Positions 1 through 9,356 of a stretch of DNA of 64,000 nt are shown here, piece by piece. The notes below the pieces were generated by a model. It had not been told where the DNA came from. It did not search any database and saw only the letters and a program-made list of their open reading frames with translations. Made by a program: the position numbers and the translations under genes. Origin of the DNA: JBAOHV01 sp037045265 (GTDB lineage Bacteria; Actinomycetota; Acidimicrobiia; Acidimicrobiales; Microtrichaceae). The DNA is taken from the NCBI GenBank assembly GCA_037045265.1, contig JBAOHV010000024.1, positions 62,001-126,000 of the forward strand, written 5' to 3'. Within the stretch, counting starts at the first letter, position 1. The number at the start of each line of letters is the position of its first letter.

Positions 1-247
1 GGGTGAGGGCGACGATCGCGTGCACCGATCCCCTGGTGATCTCGAGGATCGGGCCGGTGGTCCGGTTGCGGACCTTGTCGACGTTGTCGACGATCAGACC
101 GGTGACCTGATCGGTCCAGTCCTCCTTGGAGCCGGGGGCGGCGGCACTGCTCGTGGGCTTGGCCACGCCCGGACCGGTCTCCTGATCGGTGACGGTCGAC
201 GCGGTCTGTGAGGGCGCGGTCGGAGCGCTACCGGCTGGCTCGGTCAT
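1..247 (-). CDS. Hypothetical protein, N-terminal part (runs off left edge)
   Basis: An open minus-strand frame starts at an ATG (bases 245-247) and continues through the left edge; 82 codons are visible. The product begins MTEPAGSAPT and has a Ser/Thr/Pro-rich, probably disordered first 35 residues, then a more helical stretch (EDWTDQVTGLIVDNVDKVR) turning hydrophobic at the edge (HAIVALT), which could enter a membrane segment. It lies downstream of the sigma/anti-sigma pair in the same direction. In mycobacteria trxB follows here, but this N-terminus does not look like thioredoxin reductase. I do not recognise the family. Confidence 0.55.
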   Translation of the reverse strand, partial: MTEPAGSAPTAPSQTASTVTDQETGPGVAKPTSSAAAPGSKEDWTDQVTGLIVDNVDKVRNRTTGPILEITRGSVHAIVALT

Positions 248-350
248 GGTCGCTGAGCCTAGGGCGCGCAGGCTTCGCAGGGCGACAGTCGTCTGCTGAC
301 CACTGGCCCGAGCACTGGTCGACCACCGGCCCGGCCGGTCATGTCACCGC

Positions 351-1136
351 TCAGAGCGCCGGCAGGCAGGTCCCCACTTCGTAGACCTCGTAGCCGGCCG
401 GTCGCCGCACCACGATCACGGCGGTCCCGTCCATCGAGGCGACCGCCGCGGGTAGTTCTCCGGCGCCGAGCAACTGCTGCACGCACGGCAGCTCGTCCCG
501 ACTCGGCGGTCTGCCGGCAGCCGAGTCGGTCGTGTCGCCGGTCTCGCCGCCCTGCCCGGTGGGGGCGGACGGATCGACCGCATGCTCCGTCGACGGGGAG
601 ATCGTGGTCGTGCTCTGAGTGCCCGCGAAGTCGTTCGAAACCTCGCCTAGCTTCCCGGCGGCCGCGGCGATCACGGCGTCACGGTCGGCCTGGAGCCCCA
701 GGTCGACGAGCTCGCCCATGATCGCCTCGTCCGACGAGGAACCTGAGTCGGACCCGGGCGAGGCCTCTGCACCGGACCGCCCATCCTCGAGCTGCGTGGC
801 GACGTTGCCGGCCGAATCAGAGGACGCGAGCTGATCGGTGCCGGTTCGGTTGCTCAGCAGCAGGAATCCGCTGAAGAGCACCAGCACCAGCACTGCAGCG
901 GCGACGAGCCACCCCTGCGATACGCGACGGTGTGGAGCTGGCACCCGCGCCGTACGCGGAGCCGAGGACCGCTCCTGTTCGTCGAAGACCGCTAGCGCCG
1001 CGCGGATACGTCGTTCACGGGACAGCTCGTCGCCGGGGACGGGCTCGTCGCGCAGCAACGCGACGAGGTCCACCGATGACGAGAGGGCGTCGTTGGACGA
1101 AACGTCGTTCGGTTCGGGGTCGGTCGTGTCGTTCAT
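351..1136 (-). CDS. Membrane-anchored anti-sigma factor-like protein (SigM partner)
   Basis: The 261-aa product starts at an ATG overlapping the sigma-factor stop (ATGA), so the two are translationally coupled. It has an acidic cytoplasmic N-terminus of about 70 residues, one clear membrane segment (WLVAAAVLVLVLFSGFLLL, about residues 76-95), and a Ser/Thr/Gly-rich extracellular part. That is the topology of an anti-sigma factor holding an ECF sigma factor at the membrane. I see no HxxxCxxC zinc motif, so it is not a ZAS-type anti-sigma; the assignment rests on topology and position (RsmA/Rv3912-like place after sigM). Confidence 0.65.
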   Translation of the reverse strand: MNDTTDPEPNDVSSNDALSSSVDLVALLRDEPVPGDELSRERRIRAALAVFDEQERSSAPRTARVPAPHRRVSQGWLVAAAVLVLVLFSGFLLLSNRTGTDQLASSDSAGNVATQLEDGRSGAEASPGSDSGSSSDEAIMGELVDLGLQADRDAVIAAAAGKLGEVSNDFAGTQSTTTISPSTEHAVDPSAPTGQGGETGDTTDSAAGRPPSRDELPCVQQLLGAGELPAAVASMDGTAVIVVRRPAGYEVYEVGTCLPAL

Positions 1137-1768
1137 GGCTCATCCTGTGAGACGTCGACAGTGTCTGATCGGTTCCCGGCCGGACCGGCCTGATCGGTGA
1201 GCAGCTCGGCCAGCCGGGCACGTCCCCGCGAGATGCGGGAACGTACGGTCCCCGGTGCCAGGCCCAGGAGCTCGGCTATCTCGGCGTAGTCGAGCTCGGC
1301 GAGGTCCCGCAGCACGACAGGCCAGCGGAAGTCCTCGGGCAGCATTGCGAGTGCCCGTTGGAGCTCCCCTCGCTGCTCACCGGCCAAAGCGGCCTCTGCG
1401 GGGTCCGAGGCGGCAGCGTGGGCGCTCGACGGTTGCTCGAGAGCCAGGTCGGGATCGTCGCTCAGCAGCGGTCGTCTTCCCCGTCGGCGTAGCTCGTCCA
1501 GACAGGCGTTGGTCGCTACCCGGTACGACCACGTAGTGAAGGCGGATCGTCCGTCGAAGCGATCGAGGCCGCGTACCACCGCGATCAACGCCTCCTGGGT
1601 GGCGTCCTCCGCGTCGCCGCGGTCACGGCAGAGGCGATGGCACAGCGTGCGGATCCGATCGTGGTGCCTGCGCAGGAGCGTCTCGAGTGCAGCGCGGTCG
1701 CCGGACCTGGCACTGCCGACCAGATCGTGGTCGGAACGCTCGTCGGGTTCGGCGCGGGGCGGGGTCAT
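1133..1768 (-). CDS. sigM: ECF RNA polymerase sigma factor, SigM-like
   Basis: The 211-aa protein has the two ECF domains. Region 2 is about residues 20-90, with DAEDATQEALIAVVRGLDRF and FTTWSYRVATNACLDELRRR; region 4 is about residues 135-195, with DYAEIAELLGLAPGTVRSRI as the -35-recognising helix-turn-helix. It should direct RNA polymerase to envelope-stress promoters when released from the membrane protein encoded just downstream. The ATG overlaps the stop of the upstream kinase (ATGA), so kinase, sigma and anti-sigma form one coupled operon. The SigM name rests on the neighbourhood (MviN-type kinase, DUF6049-like protein, CCA enzyme). Confidence 0.85.
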   Translation of the reverse strand: MTPPRAEPDERSDHDLVGSARSGDRAALETLLRRHHDRIRTLCHRLCRDRGDAEDATQEALIAVVRGLDRFDGRSAFTTWSYRVATNACLDELRRRGRRPLLSDDPDLALEQPSSAHAAASDPAEAALAGEQRGELQRALAMLPEDFRWPVVLRDLAELDYAEIAELLGLAPGTVRSRISRGRARLAELLTDQAGPAGNRSDTVDVSQDEP

Positions 1769-3378
1769 CCGTCGGGCGGTCGACCGCGGAGCGTCACTTC
1801 AGCGAGCTCCACGCGGTGCCGGCCGGTGTCGAGGCTGTCGCCAAGTCCTGTGATCCAGATCATCACTACGTCGCCGTCCTGCATGCTGCGACCACCCAGC
1901 TCGATGGTTCGGGTGTCTCGCACGTCCTCGAGGACGGCGATGGGTTCCCGGCCGTCGAGCAGGTCGGGAGCCAGGGCGTCTCCTTCGCCGAGCTCGTCGC
2001 GGGGGATGACGTAGACGCGCCCGCCCCAGCCGTTCGTCGATCCGCTGATGTCCAGATCCAGTGCCTCGGTGGATGCACCGACGACGAGCCCGAGTCCCAC
2101 CCCGGTCTTGGTTCCGAAGAACGTCGGGCTGTCGTACGCCTCGGTCCGCCACGACGTCGTCGGGTCGGAGTCGATCGCGGCGGGCGCAGCGGCGTCGTTC
2201 TCGCCGGGTCTGCCGCGTCCCTGGGGGTCGTATGCCACGGCCGCGCTCCACGGGACCACGTCGGTGACCGGCGTGGGTGTCGGCGAGGTGGTGGGGGCGG
2301 GGTCGTCACCCATGGCGGTCTCTCGCAACAGGAGTCCGGCCACGGTGATCGCGGTGGCGATGAGCAGGATGAACAGCGCCGGTAGGAGCCACCCGCGCTC
2401 GGAGTGCGCGAACGATGGCTCCTCCTCGTCGTCGACGACCGGCTCGGGCACAGGCGGTGTGGGGGGCGCCGGGCTGGGGCTTATGCCGGTGTCGAGAAGT
2501 GCTGCACGCAGGTCGGCCGCCGAATCGAACCGGTCGTCGGGATCGCGGGCCAGAACCCGCATCAACGGCGTGGCGATCCGTGCGGGTATGTCGGTGCGGA
2601 GGCGACGGGGGTCGACCGGGTCGGTGTGCAGGCGTGCCAACGCCGTGGCGGCGCCGGTGTCACCGCGGAAGGGCAACCTGGCAGTGAGGCACTCGTAGAG
2701 CACGATCCCCAGCGCGTACAGGTCGGCTCTGGCGTCCACCTCGCCTCCGAGCAGTTGTTCCGGCGCCAGGTAGCTGGCCGTTCCGACGAGGGTTCCCTCC
2801 TGGGTGAGCTCGGTCTGGTCCTCGGCCTTGGCGATGCCGAAGTCGGCGATCATCACGCGGCCGTCGCGGCACAACAAGATGTTCGACGGCTTCACGTCAC
2901 GGTGCACGAGACCGGCGCGGTGTGCCGCTTCGAGAGCGTCGAGCAGACGGAGCGAGATGCGAACCGAGGTCTCGGCGTCGAGCGTCCCGTGCTCGTCGAG
3001 GTGCTGACGCAAGGTGGAGGCGTCGAGCAGCTCCATGACGATCGCCTCGTGCACACCGTCGGAGCAGGTGTCGTACACCCCGACGATGCCCGGATGGTTC
3101 AAGCGAGCGGCGGCGACGGCCTCCTGGCGGAACCGGGCGACCAGTGCGGCGTCCGAGCTCAGGTGGGGGTGCAGCACCTTCACCGCTACTCGTCGGCCGA
3201 GCACCTCGTCGGTGGACTCCCAGACCTGGGCCATGCCGCCGGATCCGATGAGCCGCTCGAGGCGGTAGCGGTCACACAGCGTCGCTCCTGCCAGGCCCGT
3301 GATCGAGGGTGTGTCGACGCGCGTCGGATCATCCGGGAGCGTCGTGTGTGCACGCGGACCCGATCGTGCGTCAGTCAC
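1765..3378 (-). CDS. Ser/Thr protein kinase with extracellular MviN-type C-terminal domain
   Basis: About 537 aa from a GTG at 3378 that overlaps the preceding stop by 8 nt; a GTG at 3399 is an alternative. The kinase domain (about residues 35-300) has the Gly-rich loop IGSGGMAQVWES, the lysine in RVAVKVL, HRDVKPSN and the metal-binding DFG (IADFGIAKA), so all catalytic residues are present. A membrane segment (LLPALFILLIATAITVAGLL) follows, then a jelly-roll-like outer domain (AIDSDPTTSWRTEAYDS) that resembles the C-terminus of mycobacterial MviN. In mycobacteria these parts are fused to the MurJ flippase and the kinase is a pseudokinase; here no MurJ part is present and the kinase looks active. 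Confidence 0.85.
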   Translation of the reverse strand: MTDARSGPRAHTTLPDDPTRVDTPSITGLAGATLCDRYRLERLIGSGGMAQVWESTDEVLGRRVAVKVLHPHLSSDAALVARFRQEAVAAARLNHPGIVGVYDTCSDGVHEAIVMELLDASTLRQHLDEHGTLDAETSVRISLRLLDALEAAHRAGLVHRDVKPSNILLCRDGRVMIADFGIAKAEDQTELTQEGTLVGTASYLAPEQLLGGEVDARADLYALGIVLYECLTARLPFRGDTGAATALARLHTDPVDPRRLRTDIPARIATPLMRVLARDPDDRFDSAADLRAALLDTGISPSPAPPTPPVPEPVVDDEEEPSFAHSERGWLLPALFILLIATAITVAGLLLRETAMGDDPAPTTSPTPTPVTDVVPWSAAVAYDPQGRGRPGENDAAAPAAIDSDPTTSWRTEAYDSPTFFGTKTGVGLGLVVGASTEALDLDISGSTNGWGGRVYVIPRDELGEGDALAPDLLDGREPIAVLEDVRDTRTIELGGRSMQDGDVVMIWITGLGDSLDTGRHRVELAEVTLRGRPPDG

Positions 3379-5419
3379 CTGGATCCAAGTTATCGGCACT
3401 CACGGTCCCCGCTCCGGCTACCTTCTCGCGACGCTTGCGTCGCGTGGTGTGGAGCCACCAGCCGAACAGGAACACGATCGACACGATCGACAGCGCAGCG
3501 CCCACACCGGAGATCGCGGTGGAGCGGACCGGTACCGCGGGTCCAGGTATCTGGATCCCTCCGTCGGGCGAGCTGAGGTCGATCCGCAACAGGAACTCGC
3601 CCGGAGCCTGGACCTCGACCTCGAGGTCGACGCGGTTCTCACCGGGTGCCAGCACGATCTCGGACACAGGCTCGGCGATGTCCAGGCGAGGTGAGCGGGC
3701 ACGCATGACGAGGCGCACCTCGTAGGGCAGGTCGTTGCGGAATCGGAGGGGGATGACCGAGTCGTCGCTGGTGAGCAGCACCCTTCGGGCCCGCGGCGGG
3801 TGGATCTGCTTCACCCGGGTGTCGATCTGCTGGCGCACGGCAGTCTGCATCTCGGTGCGCTGAGCACTCTCCAGGGTCATCGCCATGCTCTGGTTGGTCA
3901 GTTCGTCCCACAGCTCGGCAGCAGGTTCGCCAGCGCCGGCCATGGACCGGAAGGCCGATATCAGTCGGCGTGTGTCGTTGGTCTGGGCTACTGCGGGTCC
4001 GGTCCCGGGGAGGTCGTGGGTGACCAGGGTGGCAACTGGCTCGTCCTCGGCCGGTGCAGGCAGGGGGGAGCCGAGCGGGTCGGCGCTCAGCGGTCCGCCG
4101 CTGAGCAAGGTGGCTCCGAGCGACTCGAGCACGCGGGCATCGGTCAGCGGGCTCAACAGGACCGCACTGGCCAGTGCCGGAGGCGTCGAGAGCGACTCGG
4201 TGGCGAACCAGCCCGCGAGCATCACGGCGACGGCTTCGTGGGCTCGCACCGCTGGGTCGGTGTCGGTTTCTACGAGGCGCTCGGAGACGGCGGTGTCGAA
4301 CGCCAGTGCACGCATCCCCCCACCGTGATCGAGTCTGACCGGTGACGCCACGGGTGCGCCGTCCTCGACCGATTCCACCGTGTCGAGCGAATCGGGTGAC
4401 AGCAGCACGGACTCGACTCCGACGTCCCGTAGGACTCCGAGGGACTCGGTCGTGATCGGCTCGTCTGCCAGCCACGTACCAGTCGGAGCGGTCCGGTCGA
4501 GGCGGTCCCGCACCGTTCCCGCGCCCACGACGATCTGGCGTTGGAGCTCGTCGGCATCGTCCGACGCGACGAGCGCTGCGCTGTTCACCCGCACATATGG
4601 CTGTCGGATCAGCGAGTTGACGGCGCTGTTGCCACGGAGTCGGGACAGCAGTTCTGCCGCCCACCCCTGGTCGCTGCGAGCGAGCCCGTCCAGGGTGTTG
4701 GGCCTGACCGCGAGCGTCAGCGGTGCCTCCGGTACCGAACGCAGCAGCGAGGCGACCGAGCTGAGCTGGGTCTGGTCCTCGACCGCGAAGGCGGATGCCC
4801 CGTCGACCGCGACGGCCGGGTCGGATTCGACCGGCAGCACGAGGGTGACCTGGACCGGCGGGTGGTCGTCGTCCTCCGCGAGCCGGTTCAGGAAGACGGT
4901 CTCGCTCCACAACTCGGGCCCGTCCGGTGAGGTCAGCACCAACTCCACCGGATGGATGCCGGGGTTCGGGAGCAGCACCCGGGCGCGGTCACCACGCGAG
5001 CTACGGATCGGAATCGTAAGGGTCGCTCCGCTGGCTGGGTCGCCGAGCGCCGAGAAGGGAGTGGTGACCGGGGTCTGCAGGACCCTCCCCGGGTCGTCGC
5101 CGTCGATGGCGTCGAGCACCTGTTCGCGCAGTCCGTCGACCGACCGGGCGGTCAGGCGCTGGTGGATCGTCATGGTGAGCGTCGCGTCGGCCGGGACGTC
5201 GGTGCTGGGAGCGAAGCGGACCTGGAACTCGCCGTCGGGGGTGACCCAGGGGGTGACGGACGCGATGCCGAGGACCGGTTCACCGAGATCCAGGCCCTGC
5301 TCCTGGGTCGTGGCCTGCTCCTGGGTCGCGGTCTGCCCCTGGGCTGGTCCCGTCAGCACTACGAGTGCCAGGACCAGTGCGGATGCTGTCACTGCACCGA
5401 CTTGCCGGGCATACCTCAC
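3371..5419 (-). CDS. Secreted/membrane protein of the DUF6049 type
   Basis: The 682-aa reading starts at a GTG that overlaps the stop of the upstream acetyltransferase (GTGA), which fixes the start although the frame stays open further upstream. The N-terminus is a signal peptide (VGAVTASALVLALVVLTG ending near AQG), followed by a roughly 600-residue extracellular beta-rich region and a C-terminal membrane segment (ISGVGAALSIVSIVFLFGWWL) with a basic tail, a type I topology. Position between the CCA-enzyme region and the MviN-type kinase matches Rv3909 in mycobacteria, a DUF6049 protein thought to act in envelope assembly. The molecular function is not known. Confidence 0.7.
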   Translation of the reverse strand: MRYARQVGAVTASALVLALVVLTGPAQGQTATQEQATTQEQGLDLGEPVLGIASVTPWVTPDGEFQVRFAPSTDVPADATLTMTIHQRLTARSVDGLREQVLDAIDGDDPGRVLQTPVTTPFSALGDPASGATLTIPIRSSRGDRARVLLPNPGIHPVELVLTSPDGPELWSETVFLNRLAEDDDHPPVQVTLVLPVESDPAVAVDGASAFAVEDQTQLSSVASLLRSVPEAPLTLAVRPNTLDGLARSDQGWAAELLSRLRGNSAVNSLIRQPYVRVNSAALVASDDADELQRQIVVGAGTVRDRLDRTAPTGTWLADEPITTESLGVLRDVGVESVLLSPDSLDTVESVEDGAPVASPVRLDHGGGMRALAFDTAVSERLVETDTDPAVRAHEAVAVMLAGWFATESLSTPPALASAVLLSPLTDARVLESLGATLLSGGPLSADPLGSPLPAPAEDEPVATLVTHDLPGTGPAVAQTNDTRRLISAFRSMAGAGEPAAELWDELTNQSMAMTLESAQRTEMQTAVRQQIDTRVKQIHPPRARRVLLTSDDSVIPLRFRNDLPYEVRLVMRARSPRLDIAEPVSEIVLAPGENRVDLEVEVQAPGEFLLRIDLSSPDGGIQIPGPAVPVRSTAISGVGAALSIVSIVFLFGWWLHTTRRKRREKVAGAGTVSADNLDPGD

Positions 5420-6132
5420 CGGATGGACCTGGCCATGACGAACAGGTCGGTCGGGGTCGTCTCGAAACCAAGCCGGTGGTACAGCTCGAGCGCCCGGTGG
5501 TTGTCGGGCTGGGTGTTGACCAGGACGCGGCGTGCCCGTCGACGTCGCGACCATCTGAGAGCGTCGAGCACCAGGGCGGAACCGACGCCTGCACCGGCGT
5601 GGTCGGGGTCGACCGCAAGGCGTTGCAGGAAGCCCTGCGTTCCGGCGCGACCCGTCACGGCATAGCCGATCAGATCGCCCCGTGTGGCTGCGCGGAACCG
5701 TGTCCGTGGGGTCGCGTCGAGTGCCTCGTCGAGACCGTCGCTGTCCAGACGCCAGAAGGGGTTGAACGCTCGACGGTCCACCTCGAGCGCGGAGCGGCGG
5801 TCGGTCGTCCTCGCCCGACGCAGGCAGATGCCGGTGTCGTGGTCCCGACGGGGCGGGTCCAGGTCGATCAGCGGATGGCTCAGAACTCTCAGGCGGTCGT
5901 ACTCCTCGAACCCGGCCAGCAGGAAGCTCTGGGCCTCGTCGGGGTGCAACGCTGCAGTGATGACCGACGAGTAGCCGTCGTCGCCGAGTCGGAGCAGACA
6001 CCGGCGGAGGCCATCGGGGCTGGCCCGCGGCACGTCGGGGGTCAGAGCCAGGTAGGCGATCGCCGGGTCGGCGTGCCAAGGCCCGACGCGGAATCGCTCG
6101 TTGCCGAGGATCAGGGTCTGACGCGTCATCAT
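5416..6132 (-). CDS. GNAT-family N-acetyltransferase
   Basis: About 238 aa from the first of two tandem ATG codons (6132 and 6129). The acetyl-CoA binding signature is in the second half: LQRLAVDPDHAGAGVGSALV, an R/Q-x-x-G-x-G/A loop variant, then RVLVNTQPDNHRALELYHRLGFE, typical of GNAT strands 5-6. The first half (residues 1-100) is a weaker, possibly degenerate GNAT-like module, so this may be a tandem-GNAT protein. The stop overlaps the GTG of the next gene by 4 nt (GTGA). The acceptor substrate cannot be told from sequence. Confidence 0.8.
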   Translation of the reverse strand: MMTRQTLILGNERFRVGPWHADPAIAYLALTPDVPRASPDGLRRCLLRLGDDGYSSVITAALHPDEAQSFLLAGFEEYDRLRVLSHPLIDLDPPRRDHDTGICLRRARTTDRRSALEVDRRAFNPFWRLDSDGLDEALDATPRTRFRAATRGDLIGYAVTGRAGTQGFLQRLAVDPDHAGAGVGSALVLDALRWSRRRRARRVLVNTQPDNHRALELYHRLGFETTPTDLFVMARSIR

Positions 6133-6270
6133 TCCGTCGTCCGGGGTCTCCTGCACCAGCGGGTCGGAGGCGAGCCTGCGCGCCCTGCGCGGCCGCCGGT
6201 GCGGCGACGACCACGGCACGAGGATAGGGCACGCTGCCCCCGATGGGTCCGAGGGTCCTACGCTTCGGGG

Positions 6271-7281
6271 ATGGCGGTCCTCTTGTATGCAGACGAGCGC
6301 TTCGAGCACCACGACACCGGACCGAACCACCCAGAGCGTGCCGCCCGGTTGCCGGCGGTGATCCACGGGCTCGCGAGCCACGATCTCCTCGAGGGTCTCG
6401 AGCGGACCGAGCCGCGACCGGCGACCGATGCCGAACTGCATCTGGTCCATCCAGAGCGGTACGTGGCGAGCATCGACAACTTCTGCGAGGCCGGCGGTGG
6501 TCACATCGATGCCGACACCGTCGTGTCCGGTGAGTCAGCCGCGGTGGCGCGTCTGGCTGCAGGGTCGGGAATCGACGCCGTCGAGCGGCTCCGCGCCGGA
6601 ACGGCCGACAGTGCCTTCCTGGCGCTGCGCCCACCGGGTCACCACGCGACCGCGACCCGCGCAATGGGGTTCTGCCTCTTCAACAACGCAGCCGTCGCAG
6701 CGGCGACGATCGCAGCCGGCGGTGAGCGTGTGCTCATCGTCGACGTCGACGCCCACCACGGCAACGGCACCCAGGACATCTTCTACGAGCGCGGCGACGT
6801 GGCCTACGTCTCGTGGCACCAACACCCGCTGTACCCGGGCACCGGTTCGATCGACGAGGTCGGCCGCGGTGACGGTGAGGGAACGACCCTGAACCTGCCG
6901 ATGCCGCCCGGAGCAACCGGTGAGCACTACCGGCGGTCCATCGAGGTGGTCGTCGCACCGTTCGCCGAGCGGTTCGGCGCTGACTGGCTGATCGTGTCGG
7001 CCGGTTTCGACGGTCATCGTGGCGACCCGCTCACGGACCTGGCGCTCACATCCGGTGACTTCGCCGACATCACTTCCGATCTGTTGCAGCTTGTCGGTCC
7101 CGGTCGCCGGCTGGTGTTCCTGGAAGGGGGATACGACCTGGAGGCGATCGTGGAGTCCGCAGCAGGGACGGTGGGCGCCATGCTGGGCGAGAGGATCCAC
7201 CCAGAAGCGCCCAGCGGTGGTGGGCCCGGGGGGTCCGTGGTGTCGCAGGTGGCAGAAATCCGTCGACGCTTCGACCGGTAA
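6271..7281 (+). CDS. Histone deacetylase-family (acetoin utilization/APAH-type) hydrolase
   Basis: The 336-aa protein has the arginase/deacetylase fold motifs in order: NHPERAARL near the start, RPPGHHA (active-site His pair, about 123-129), FNNAAVAA, DVDAHHGNGTQ (zinc-binding Asp and His, about 155-165), SAGFDGHRGDPL (second metal Asp) and EGGYD near the end. It should remove acetyl groups from lysine or small acetylated amines using Zn2+. It is divergent from the acetyltransferase gene next door. Which acyl-amine it acts on is unknown; bacterial members include AcuC and acetylpolyamine amidohydrolases. Confidence 0.88.
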   Translation: MAVLLYADERFEHHDTGPNHPERAARLPAVIHGLASHDLLEGLERTEPRPATDAELHLVHPERYVASIDNFCEAGGGHIDADTVVSGESAAVARLAAGSGIDAVERLRAGTADSAFLALRPPGHHATATRAMGFCLFNNAAVAAATIAAGGERVLIVDVDAHHGNGTQDIFYERGDVAYVSWHQHPLYPGTGSIDEVGRGDGEGTTLNLPMPPGATGEHYRRSIEVVVAPFAERFGADWLIVSAGFDGHRGDPLTDLALTSGDFADITSDLLQLVGPGRRLVFLEGGYDLEAIVESAAGTVGAMLGERIHPEAPSGGGPGGSVVSQVAEIRRRFDR

Positions 7282-7290
7282 TCTCGCTGC

Positions 7291-8708
7291 GTGATCCCCG
7301 ACCGCGCGCGTGTGCTGCTCGAACCCGTCGGCTCCCTTGCCGAGCGCTTCGCCGATGCCGGTCATCGGTTGTACCTGGTCGGGGGGATCGTGCGCGACCT
7401 GCTCGCCGACCGAGACATCGAGTCGATCCAGGACCTGGACCTGACCACCGACGCCGAGCCCGCGCGCGCATCAAGTCGATCGTGGCTCCGCTCGCCAGCG
7501 CCGTGTGGACCCAGGGGGAGCGGTTCGGCACGATCGGTGCGACGATCGACGGTCGATCCTTCGAGATCACCACCCACCGCGCCGAGGTGTACCGCCCGGA
7601 CAGCCGCAAACCGCACGTTGCGTTCTCCGACGACATCGTCGCCGACCTGTCGCGGCGCGACTTCACGATCAATGCGATGGCGCTCGAGGTCACGACGGAG
7701 ACACCGACGCTGATCGATCCGTTCGACGGGCTCGACGACCTGTTCTCCAAGGTGCTCCGCACGCCGATCGAACCCGAGGCGTCGTTCTCGGACGATCCGC
7801 TGAGGATGATGCGCGCCGCCCGGTTCATCGCCGGTTTCGAACTGACTCCGGTCCCCGAGCTGCTCGCCTCGGTCGAGGCGATGGCGACGCGCCTCGAGAT
7901 CGTCTCCGCGGAGCGAATCCGTGACGAGCTCTGCAAGCTGCTGGTCGTCGAGGACCCGTCGGCAGGACTCTGGTTCCTGCACGATCGGGGACTCGCAGCG
8001 GTGTTCCTTCCCGAGTTGCCCGCGATGCGGCTGGAACAGGACCCGATCCATCGTCACAAGGACGTCCTGGCCCACACGATCGCCGTTGTCCGCAAGTCGC
8101 CACCTGACCTCGTGGTCAGGCTGGCCGCGCTGTTCCACGACGTGGCCAAGCCCCGAACCCGCGCAATCGGCGCGAACGGAGTGTCGTTCCACCACCATGA
8201 GGTGGTCGGTGCCCGGATGACCAAGGAGCGCATGCGTGCGCTCCGGTTCAGCAACGAGCTCGTCGCCGACGTCAGCCGTCTGGTGTACCTGCACCTGCGT
8301 TTCCACACCTACGAGATGGGTTGGAGCGACTCTGCCGTGCGGCGTTTCGTGCGCGACGCCGGGCCGCTGCTCGAGGAACTGCTCGCGCTGACCAGATCGG
8401 ACTGCACCACGAGGAACCGTCGCAAGGCCGAGGCGCTCGAGCGCCGCATCGACGACCTGGAGGCCCGGATAGAGATGCTCCGGGCGAGCGAGGAGCTGGC
8501 CGCAATCCGACCCGACATGGACGGGGCCGAGGTGATGGCGCAGTTGGGTGTACCGCCGGGTCCGATCGTGGGCCGGGCTCTGGAGCACTTGTTGGAACTG
8601 CGCCTGGACCTCGGACCCATGACGCACGAGGACGCGGCCGAGGCGCTGGCGTGCTGGTGGGCCGATCAGCCGGAATCAGCGATCGTCGTGGCGGACCGCG
8701 AGAAGTGA
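7291..8708 (+). CDS. cca: CCA tRNA nucleotidyltransferase (frame-shifted in this sequence)
   Basis: Adds the 3' CCA end to tRNAs. Start is GTG 7291, nine bases after the previous stop. The poly(A) polymerase/CCA head is split: LYLVGGIVRDLLADR and DLDLTTDAEP lie in frame 1, while APLASAVWTQGERFGTIGAT, RRDFTINAMALE and the HD domain (ALFHDVAKPRTR) lie in frame 3. The switch is at about 7460-7470 in a GCGCGCGC run, where two extra bases (or one missing) break the frame; removing one GC restores TDAEPARIKSIVAPL, the family length. The rest is intact to 8708. Since the enzyme is normally needed for growth, I read the shift as a sequence error. The order DUF6049-like then cca matches mycobacterial pcnA. 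Confidence 0.85.
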
Positions 8709-8768
8709 CCCGTACCGTCGCGGCGGCCTACCGTCGGACGCGACGACATGAACCTGGAGGAAGCAGCA

Positions 8769-9206
8769 ATGGCAGAGATCGTGGTCGGTGTCGACGGTTC
8801 GGAGCACTCGGTCGACGCGCTTCGTTGGGCAGCACGTGAGGCGCAGCTGCGCTCGACGGCGCTGAAAGTCGTCGCGTCGTTCGCCACACCGATCATGAGC
8901 ACCGGCTACGAGGTGGCCGTACCGGATCCGTCGGATCTGGCCGCGGCATCGAACACCATGCTCGGCGCGGCCATCGACACCATCCGCGAAGAGGGCGCGC
9001 TCGACGGTGTGGATGTGGTCACCGAGGCGCTCGAGGGCCATGCCGGCGAACAACTGATCCGCCTGTCGGCCGACGCCGAACTGCTCGTCGTAGGTGCCCG
9101 TGGGCACGGAGGGTTCCTGGGCCTTCTCATGGGCTCGGTCACGACATATGTCGTGAACCACGCTCTCTGCCCGGTGGTGGTCGTCCGCTCCAGGGACACC
9201 GACTGA
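8769..9206 (+). CDS. Universal stress protein (UspA family)
   Basis: The 145-aa protein begins MAEIVVGVDGSEHS, a standard Usp first strand, and ends with the ATP-binding signature GARGHGGFLGLLMGSVTTYV followed by CPVVVVR, so it is an ATP-binding single-domain Usp. The start at 8769 is chosen over an in-frame upstream ATG (8748) because GGAGG (8756-8760) sits 8 nt before it. It is a cytoplasmic stress or dormancy protein; no target is evident. The gene stands alone. Confidence 0.88.
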   Translation: MAEIVVGVDGSEHSVDALRWAAREAQLRSTALKVVASFATPIMSTGYEVAVPDPSDLAAASNTMLGAAIDTIREEGALDGVDVVTEALEGHAGEQLIRLSADAELLVVGARGHGGFLGLLMGSVTTYVVNHALCPVVVVRSRDTD

Positions 9207-9227
9207 GCCCCGGTCAACGACCGGACC

Positions 9228-9287
9228 CAGGTACCGACAGTCTCAGGTACCGACAGTCTCAGGTACCGACAGTCTCAGGTACCGACT
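9228..9287. repeat. 16-bp tandem repeat, 3.75 copies
   Basis: The unit CAGGTACCGACAGTCT is repeated head to tail at 9228, 9244 and 9260, with a partial fourth copy at 9276. The copies are identical. It lies between the convergent universal-stress and methyltransferase genes. Each unit contains the palindrome GGTACC. No spacers are present, so it is not a CRISPR array. Confidence 0.9.
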
Positions 9288-9356
9288 TTGCGGGCTCGCA
9301 TGACGAGAGTCGACGGAACCCACTCGCGTAGCGGCGAGCTGTGGAGGCTCGAGCGC

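Noticed and set aside
3371..6664. 1097-codon minus-strand frame
   Set aside because: The part above 5419 is a shadow of the acetyltransferase and the deacetylase-like gene; the GTGA overlap fixes the real start.
5365..7281. 638-codon plus-strand frame as one protein
   Set aside because: Only codons from ATG 6271 match the deacetylase family; the earlier part is antisense to the acetyltransferase.
9228..9287. CRISPR array
   Set aside because: The 16-bp units abut without spacers and no cas genes are present.
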